A stretch of 9,710 nt of DNA from JBBRUG01 sp038247995 (lineage in GTDB: Bacteria > Chloroflexota > Chloroflexia > Chloroflexales > Chloroflexaceae): positions 1 through 9,710 of the forward strand of contig JBBRUG010000234.1 of NCBI GenBank assembly GCA_038247995.1, given 5' to 3'. This document shows positions 6,142-9,710 of the stretch, piece after piece. Under the pieces are notes generated by a model, which was not told where the DNA came from, ran no database searches, and saw nothing but the letters and a program-made list of their open reading frames with translations. The translations under genes were made by a program, and so were the position numbers. Position 1 is the stretch's first letter, and each line of letters opens with the position of its first letter.

Positions 6142-6182
6142 TGGAGCGCGTGGAGGGCGTGGTTCGCGGTTCTTCGTTCTGT
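6142..6182. repeat. Degenerate 9-bp and 7-bp tandem repeats after recD2
   Basis: TGGAGCGCG (6142-6150), TGGAGGGCG (6151-6159) and TGGTTCGCG (6160-6168) form a decaying 9-base repeat. Overlapping it, GTTCGCG, GTTCTTC and GTTCTGT (6162-6182) form a 7-base repeat. The tract fills much of the 101-base spacer between the convergent recD2 and Mrr-like genes, where no clear terminator is seen. Confidence 0.55.
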
Positions 6183-6192
6183 CCCTGCCACC

Positions 6193-6567
6193 CTACGCCG
6201 TTTCGAGTTTAGCCGGACGAGCCTGGGGGAGCGCACTCTCGCCGGATGGCGGAAGCGTATTGCAGAGCTGAATCGATTGACGCTGCAGTTCAGTGGCGGT
6301 ACGCCGGGCCTCCGGGCTGAACGTGCCGTCAAGGGCGAGGAGGATGCCGGTAGGACAGCGATGCAGGCTAAGCGTATCGGCTAGATCTTGTACATCGGCT
6401 GCACAGATCAGCGGACGTTGCTGCGCTAAGACCAGCAGTGGCGCGCCCTGAGCGTCAGTCAGCGTCAGCAACCAACGATTTGTGCGCAACTGCTCGATCC
6501 GTACTACCGTGTAGCCCGCAGCTCGCGCCTGTCGCGTCAACTCTGCCGTTGTGGGATATACTGCCAT
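6193..6567 (-). CDS. Small protein resembling a reduced Mrr-type restriction endonuclease fold
   Basis: A 124-residue protein without signal peptide or membrane helix. Residues 1-25 (YPTTAELTRQARAAGY) look like a leading helix. Residues 32-50 (WLLTLTDAQG then LLVLAQQRP) and 58-95 (DVQDLADTL, GILLALDGTFSPEARRTA) follow the pattern of the Mrr catalytic domain: a strand with D, a strand ending in QxK, a helix, a hydrophobic strand, then a turn with F-S/T-x-x-A. The catalytic QxK position reads QQR here, so nuclease activity is doubtful. This likeness is by eye and weak; a conserved hypothetical protein is the safe name. The start at 6567 has GGAG six bases upstream (6577 to 6574); an in-frame GTG lies at 6579. 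It runs convergent to recD2. Confidence 0.6.
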   Translation of the reverse strand: MAVYPTTAELTRQARAAGYTVVRIEQLRTNRWLLTLTDAQGAPLLVLAQQRPLICAADVQDLADTLSLHRCPTGILLALDGTFSPEARRTATELQRQSIQLCNTLPPSGESALPQARPAKLETA

Positions 6568-6809
6568 GTCCCGCTCCACTCGTTTTTATGGATCGACCAC
6601 CGTGTCGTAACACCAGGCAAGGTGCAAGCTCAGGCACATCCAAATAGAGACATTCCGGATCAGCACACAAGGCTGAATGCTGCGTTCTGGCCTATAAATT
6701 TCATCAACTTTACCGGGAATTAACTACAGTATACCATAACTGCCTTCGTTGCCTGTCTTACGAAATGTTAACCAGATTACTCAGGCCCGCCACGCTTCAA
6801 TTCCTCGGA

Positions 6810-6841
6810 TTTGCCGCTTTGCCGCTTTGCTGCTTTACTGC
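6810..6841. repeat. 8-bp tandem repeat TTTGCYGC
   Basis: Four head-to-tail units: TTTGCCGC (6810-6817), TTTGCCGC (6818-6825), TTTGCTGC (6826-6833) and TTTACTGC (6834-6841). The units diverge progressively to the right. The tract lies about 60 bases upstream of the likely -10 element of the AAA+ gene. Confidence 0.85.
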
Positions 6842-6901
6842 TCCAAGAGTACGCACACCGCTCGGTACTAACGCCCTATAGGCTTTAGCGCATTAGAAAG
6901 C

Positions 6902-6907
6902 TATACT
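6902..6907 (+). promoter_or_regulatory. Possible -10 element for the AAA+ gene
   Basis: TATACT lies 68 bases before the ATG at 6975. No good -35 element is present at 16-18 bases. A small dyad, GCTTT (6882-6886) with AAAGC (6897-6901), ends directly at the element and could be an operator. A five-base hairpin, CGCCC (6917-6921) with GGGCG (6928-6932), would form in the leader. Confidence 0.35.
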
Positions 6908-6965
6908 CAGCCATGACGCCCACTACCGGGCGGCCCTCCTACATTCTTGTTTACTTCGCCCTACG

Positions 6966-6970
6966 AGGAG
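6966..6970 (+). promoter_or_regulatory. Ribosome binding site of the AAA+ gene
   Basis: AGGAG (6966-6970), four bases before the ATG at 6975. It fixes the start of the 538-residue reading frame. Confidence 0.75.
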
Positions 6971-6974
6971 AGCC

Positions 6975-8591
6975 ATGCGCTTTTTATTGGATCAGCGTTC
7001 ACACGAAGAACTTCTGGAACGCCGCCTACATTCCCGTGATTGCTACGTGCGCGGCCAGGAGTATTGCCATCATCTCTATATCGACGGCGTCAAATATACC
7101 GTCGCCCGTGCTGTCTACGCCTGCATCAAAGAGGCCCAGGCCAAAAACGACAGTGATGCACTTCTGCACCTGAATATGCATGTGCAAGACCTGGAACGCC
7201 TGATTCAAGAAGCGCGCATGCGCGGCGAAAACGTTGGCGGATTACGCTCCCTCGGCGACCCACCGCCCACTGAGGAAGAGTCGCGGCCGCAGTTGCACAA
7301 CGGCTTTACGCCCGTAATGCCCCAGACGATCGAGGAGACTGGGCTCAACCGCACCTTTCTCACCGAACACCTGATGCGCATCCTCTACAACAAAGGCCGG
7401 GCTACCGGCCGTGAACTCGCCGACGCAATGTGCCTCTTTTATGCAATCGTCGACCAATTGCTGGCCGACCTGCGCAATATCGAGCAGATCGATATCATTG
7501 GACAGCGCGGCTACGGCGACATCAACTACGAATATGCGCTTACCCCGCGTGGCCAGGAGGGGGCGGCAGCGGCTCTGTCAAAAACCCAGTACACCGGCCC
7601 ATGCCCTGTTCTTGTCGATGAGTGGATCGCCTCGGTGCAAGCTCAGACGGTGAAGAACGTCAAAGTAACCCGGCGGAACATCCGCGAGGCTTTTGACGGC
7701 CTGGTGATCGACGAATCGATCTTGAACATGGTTGGCCCGGCGGTGAACAGTGGCTCATCCGTGATGCTCTTCGGCTACCCCGGGAATGGCAAAACCACAA
7801 TCGCCGAGCGGATCACGCACCTGATGGGCGATGATGTCTTTATTCCCAACACCATCTACGCCGATGGCGCAATTATCAAAATGTATGATGCCGTCATCCA
7901 CGACCCGGCGCGTAAACCGCTTCCTGAAGGGCTAGAGTATGATAGCCGCTGGGTGCGGATCGGGCGGCCAGTGGTAGTGGTGGGCGGTGAGTTGACCTTA
8001 GATCAGTTAAACCTGATCTACAACGGCACCTCGAAAACCTACGAAGCGCCGTTTCAGATGAAAGCCAACTGCGGGATCTTCCTGATCGACGACTTCGGGC
8101 GTCAGCAGGTGCGGGTCTTCGATCTGCTGAACCGCTGGATCGTGCCGCTGGAAAAGCGCTACGACTATCTCAATACCGTTACCGGCCAGAAGATCCAGAT
8201 CCCCTTCGACCAGTTAATCATGTTCAGTACCAATCTCGATCCGAAAGATCTCGGCGACGACGCACTATTGCGCCGGATCAAGTTCAAGTTCGAGATCATT
8301 GACCCGACTGAAGAGCAGTTCCGCGAGATCTGGAAGATTATGTGCAAAGTGCGCAAGGTTCCCTATGACGAGCGCGGGATCGACTATCTGATTCGTAAGT
8401 GGTATACCCCCGATGAGCGACCGTTTCGCATGTGTCAGCCCCGCGACATCATCGATCAAATGCTCTCGATTGCGCGCTATAACATGGAAACACCAATGCT
8501 CAGCGCCGACCTGATCGACTCGGCTTGTTTAACTTACTTCCCCAGCAAAGAGAAAAAGAACTTCGGCGCCAAAGTGCGGTTGGATCTTTAA
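6975..8591 (+). CDS. AAA+ ATPase with N-terminal winged-helix-like region, function unknown
   Basis: A 538-residue soluble protein. Residues 1-100 are charged, partly helical, and contain DGVKYTVARAVYACI (37-51). Residues 120-200 look like a winged-helix domain (TGLNRTFLTEHLMRILYNKG, then QLLADLRNIEQIDIIGQ and a hairpin with YEYALTPRG). The AAA+ core spans about 240-470: Walker A GYPGNGKTT (267-275), Walker B IFLIDDFGRQ (368-377) with Asp in place of the usual Glu, sensor-1 FSTNLDP (417-423), and the RR pair at 433-434 as likely arginine finger. A helical lid with PRDIIDQML (489-497) closes the protein. This design suits a remodelling or regulatory ATPase. No MoxR-type VWA partner, sigma-54 GAFTGA loop or protease domain is seen. 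The start has AGGAG at 6966-6970. The gene has its own spacer and terminator, so it is probably monocistronic. Confidence 0.85.
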   Translation: MRFLLDQRSHEELLERRLHSRDCYVRGQEYCHHLYIDGVKYTVARAVYACIKEAQAKNDSDALLHLNMHVQDLERLIQEARMRGENVGGLRSLGDPPPTEEESRPQLHNGFTPVMPQTIEETGLNRTFLTEHLMRILYNKGRATGRELADAMCLFYAIVDQLLADLRNIEQIDIIGQRGYGDINYEYALTPRGQEGAAAALSKTQYTGPCPVLVDEWIASVQAQTVKNVKVTRRNIREAFDGLVIDESILNMVGPAVNSGSSVMLFGYPGNGKTTIAERITHLMGDDVFIPNTIYADGAIIKMYDAVIHDPARKPLPEGLEYDSRWVRIGRPVVVVGGELTLDQLNLIYNGTSKTYEAPFQMKANCGIFLIDDFGRQQVRVFDLLNRWIVPLEKRYDYLNTVTGQKIQIPFDQLIMFSTNLDPKDLGDDALLRRIKFKFEIIDPTEEQFREIWKIMCKVRKVPYDERGIDYLIRKWYTPDERPFRMCQPRDIIDQMLSIARYNMETPMLSADLIDSACLTYFPSKEKKNFGAKVRLDL

Positions 8592-8599
8592 GTAAAGCC

Positions 8600-8661
8600 C
8601 TGTCCGGTGCGGCACGTAGTGAACTTCCGGTCGAAACCCGCTTTCAGGCCGCACCGAACAG
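8600..8661 (+). other. Long imperfect stem-loop just after the AAA+ gene
   Basis: CTGTCCGGTGCGGC (8600-8613) pairs with GCCGCACCGAACAG (8648-8661) over 14 positions with a single C-A mismatch, closing a 34-base loop. It begins nine bases after the AAA+ stop codon. A short TTGTT follows the right arm but no true T-run. It could protect the 3' end of the mRNA, assist termination or be the relic of a mobile element; none of these can be decided from the sequence. Confidence 0.6.
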
Positions 8662-8704
8662 TTGTTACTACGTCAATCCTCTAGACATAAATACTATCGA
8701 AACC

Positions 8705-8735
8705 AGATCGGGCCGCTCTGTGGCCCGATTTCGTT
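8705..8735 (+). terminator. Intrinsic terminator after the AAA+ gene
   Basis: ATCGGGCC (8707-8714) and GGCCCGAT (8722-8729) form a perfect eight-base stem with a seven-base loop, extendable by a G-T and an A-T pair. It is followed by the T-rich TTTCGTT. It separates the AAA+ transcript from the sdh promoter that begins 44 bases downstream. Confidence 0.75.
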
Positions 8736-8778
8736 GTCCTAATGCCTTGTGATGTCCTGCGCAAACTTCGGTAAAGGT

Positions 8779-8807
8779 TCGACAAGGCCATGCGTTTCAG
8801 CTATAAT
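8779..8807 (+). promoter_or_regulatory. Near-consensus sigma-70 promoter for the sdh operon
   Basis: TCGACA (8779-8784), a 17-base spacer and a perfect TATAAT (8802-8807) give an 11/12 match to consensus with ideal spacing. Transcription should begin near 8814, with a leader of about 135 bases before sdhC. This suggests a strong, largely constitutive promoter. Confidence 0.85.
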
Positions 8808-8937
8808 TCTTTGTAGCACTAACTATAGATAATTCCACTGGCAGCAACCTGGCAACAGGCTAGAAAGCGACGCGCTCAACTGAGCCATAATGTGTGGGGT
8901 GTACTGACGCAGCCACGCTTGTTTGGGTATGCGTTGA

Positions 8938-8942
8938 AAGGA
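8938..8942 (+). promoter_or_regulatory. Ribosome binding site of sdhC
   Basis: AAGGA, seven bases before the ATG at 8950. It supports the first ATG over the in-frame ATG four codons later (8962). Confidence 0.65.
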
Positions 8943-8949
8943 TTTCGCG

Positions 8950-9672
8950 ATGACAGGGGTAATGACGCTCACCCGTTCGTCGATCGGTAAAAAAGTGATC
9001 ATGGCGCTCACCGGCTTTGTGCTGGTGGGGTTTGTGGTGTTCCACATGTATGGCAACACCAAAATGTTCGCCGGGCCGGAGGCGTTTAACGAATACGCCG
9101 TTGGCCTGCGCAAGGTCGGTTACCCCATTTTTGGTTATGAGCATCTGCTCTGGGTGGCGCGTGGTGCGCTCATCGCCAGTGTATTCGGCCATATCTGGGC
9201 GGCTGTCTCGCTCACGCTACAATCGCGCCAGACGGCGATGGCCAATAGTGTCAGCGGTATGTCGCGCTACGGCCAGAAGAAGCTGCAAACGCGCAGTTAT
9301 GCGGCCTATACGATGCGCTACGGCGGGATCGTGCTGCTGCTGTTTATCATTTATCACATTCTACATCTTACTTTTGGGGCCGTGGGTTATGCGCCCGGCA
9401 CGTTTATTCACCCCGAAGGTGAGGTGTATCAAGTTTACAATAATGTCGTCGCCGGCTTCCAGAACCCGTTGATTGTCGGCTTCTACCTGCTGACAATGGT
9501 TTTCCTAACCTTGCATTTGTACCACGGCGTGTGGAGCATGTTCCAAACGCTTGGTCTGAATAATGCCAAGTACAGTCTGATGTTCCGCGCCCTCTCGGTA
9601 GTGATCGCGGGGGTCGTGGCAATTGGTAATATCACCTTTCCACTGGCCGTATTTTTCGGCGCAGTGCAGTGA
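8950..9672 (+). CDS. sdhC: Succinate dehydrogenase cytochrome b558 subunit (B-type, di-heme)
   Basis: A 240-residue membrane anchor of succinate:quinone oxidoreductase. It carries two b hemes and the quinone site, passing electrons from succinate oxidation to menaquinone in the cytoplasmic membrane. Five membrane helices are visible, about residues 15-35, 67-90, 124-145, 172-196 and 211-236. Histidines suited to axial heme ligation lie one per helix in the first four: H32, H81, H136 or H139, and H189 or H192. That is the pattern of the Bacillus SdhC and Wolinella FrdC family, which needs no separate SdhD. The start N-terminus (TRSSIGKKVIMALTGFVLV) is typical. The gene lies behind a strong promoter and is followed 14 bases later by a probable sdhA start. 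In Chloroflexus-like organisms the complex would serve the TCA cycle and the 3-hydroxypropionate bi-cycle; this role is inferred. Confidence 0.93.
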   Translation: MTGVMTLTRSSIGKKVIMALTGFVLVGFVVFHMYGNTKMFAGPEAFNEYAVGLRKVGYPIFGYEHLLWVARGALIASVFGHIWAAVSLTLQSRQTAMANSVSGMSRYGQKKLQTRSYAAYTMRYGGIVLLLFIIYHILHLTFGAVGYAPGTFIHPEGEVYQVYNNVVAGFQNPLIVGFYLLTMVFLTLHLYHGVWSMFQTLGLNNAKYSLMFRALSVVIAGVVAIGNITFPLAVFFGAVQ

Positions 9673-9686
9673 CACGGCGATCCCTG

Positions 9687-9710
9687 ATGGCGGTAAATAG
9701 CATCCTGCCA
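9687..9710 (+). CDS. sdhA: Probable start of succinate dehydrogenase flavoprotein subunit (cut by right edge)
   Basis: Eight codons, MAVNSILP, run to the window end from an ATG 14 bases after the sdhC stop. The position directly after a B-type sdhC is where the flavoprotein gene is expected. The -S-I-L-P- ending is compatible with the short leader before the Gly-Pro motif seen in this SdhA group. No strong ribosome binding site precedes it, so translation may depend on coupling to sdhC. The evidence is mostly context, and the fragment is too short for independent proof. Confidence 0.5.

Larger units (their letters stand above)
6568..6974. other. 407-base spacer between divergent genes
   Basis: No convincing gene is found here. 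The spacer holds the start region of the minus-strand Mrr-like gene and of the plus-strand AAA+ gene. A minus-strand TATACT (6733 to 6728) and a plus-strand TATAAA (6693-6698) look like -10 elements but lack good -35 partners. Positions 6690-6790 are notably A+T-richer than the surrounding genes, as expected of a promoter region. An 8-base tandem repeat lies at 6810-6841, and the best plus-strand -10 element is at 6902-6907. Confidence 0.5.
8592..8949. other. 358-base spacer between the AAA+ gene and sdhC
   Basis: No gene is supported here. In order it holds a long imperfect stem-loop (8600-8661), an intrinsic terminator (8705-8735), a near-consensus promoter (8779-8807) and a leader of about 135 bases for sdhC. 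Within the leader, CCTG (8848-8851) and CAGG (8856-8859) can close a GCAA tetraloop, and GCTC (8874-8877) pairs with GAGC (8882-8885). These are short and may be chance. Confidence 0.6.

Noticed and set aside
8525..8752. 75-codon frame across the AAA+ gene end and the terminator
   Set aside because: It overlaps the end of the AAA+ gene and reads through the stem-loop and terminator. No ribosome binding site or motif is present.
1..9710. tRNA, rRNA, CRISPR array, transposase or defence island
   Set aside because: No cloverleaf-like segment, no rRNA sequence, no regular 25-40 base repeats with unique spacers, and no transposase or toxin-antitoxin motif was found. The tandem tracts have units of only 7-9 bases, plus one 16-base period.

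Overview
The window reads as chromosomal DNA of a filamentous anoxygenic phototroph of the Chloroflexales, most like Chloroflexus. This is inferred from the mix of genes (B-type di-heme SdhC, stand-alone RecD2, COG3375 acyltransferase, GlsB-type membrane protein), the moderately high GC content and the low-complexity tandem repeats between genes. It was not tested by any search. Coding is dense and most genes look like ordinary housekeeping genes.

Left part (1-1155, minus strand): the N-terminal third or less of an FtsH membrane protease runs off the left edge. It is preceded by hpt (hypoxanthine phosphoribosyltransferase), giving the widely conserved hpt-ftsH order. A strong promoter-like sequence lies between them, so ftsH need not depend on hpt transcription. 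proB (glutamate 5-kinase with PUA domain) diverges from hpt across a 238-base spacer. It overlaps by 4 bases a COG3375 GNAT-family acyltransferase gene, so the two probably form a translationally coupled pair.

Middle (3355-6567): a small three-helix GlsB/YeaQ-type membrane protein on the minus strand diverges from recD2 on the plus strand. recD2 encodes a full 747-residue SF1 helicase. It carries an in-frame block of about 95 bases of 7-bp and 16-bp tandem repeats inside the coding region. A degenerate inverted relative of that block lies just upstream of the gene. A small minus-strand gene facing recD2 encodes a 124-residue protein that resembles a reduced, probably inactive Mrr-type nuclease fold.

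Right part (6568-9710, plus strand): after a 407-base spacer with an 8-bp tandem repeat comes a 538-residue AAA+ ATPase with an N-terminal winged-helix-like region and its own good ribosome binding site. It is followed by a long imperfect stem-loop and an intrinsic terminator. A near-consensus sigma-70 promoter then drives sdhC (cytochrome b558 of succinate dehydrogenase). The first eight codons of what is probably sdhA end the window, so an sdhCAB operon likely continues to the right.

No tRNA, rRNA, CRISPR array, transposase or obvious defence island was found. The points most worth a second look are the repeat insertion in recD2 and its relatives in the spacers, the orphan AAA+ ATPase, the Mrr-like mini-protein, and the proB-GNAT coupling.
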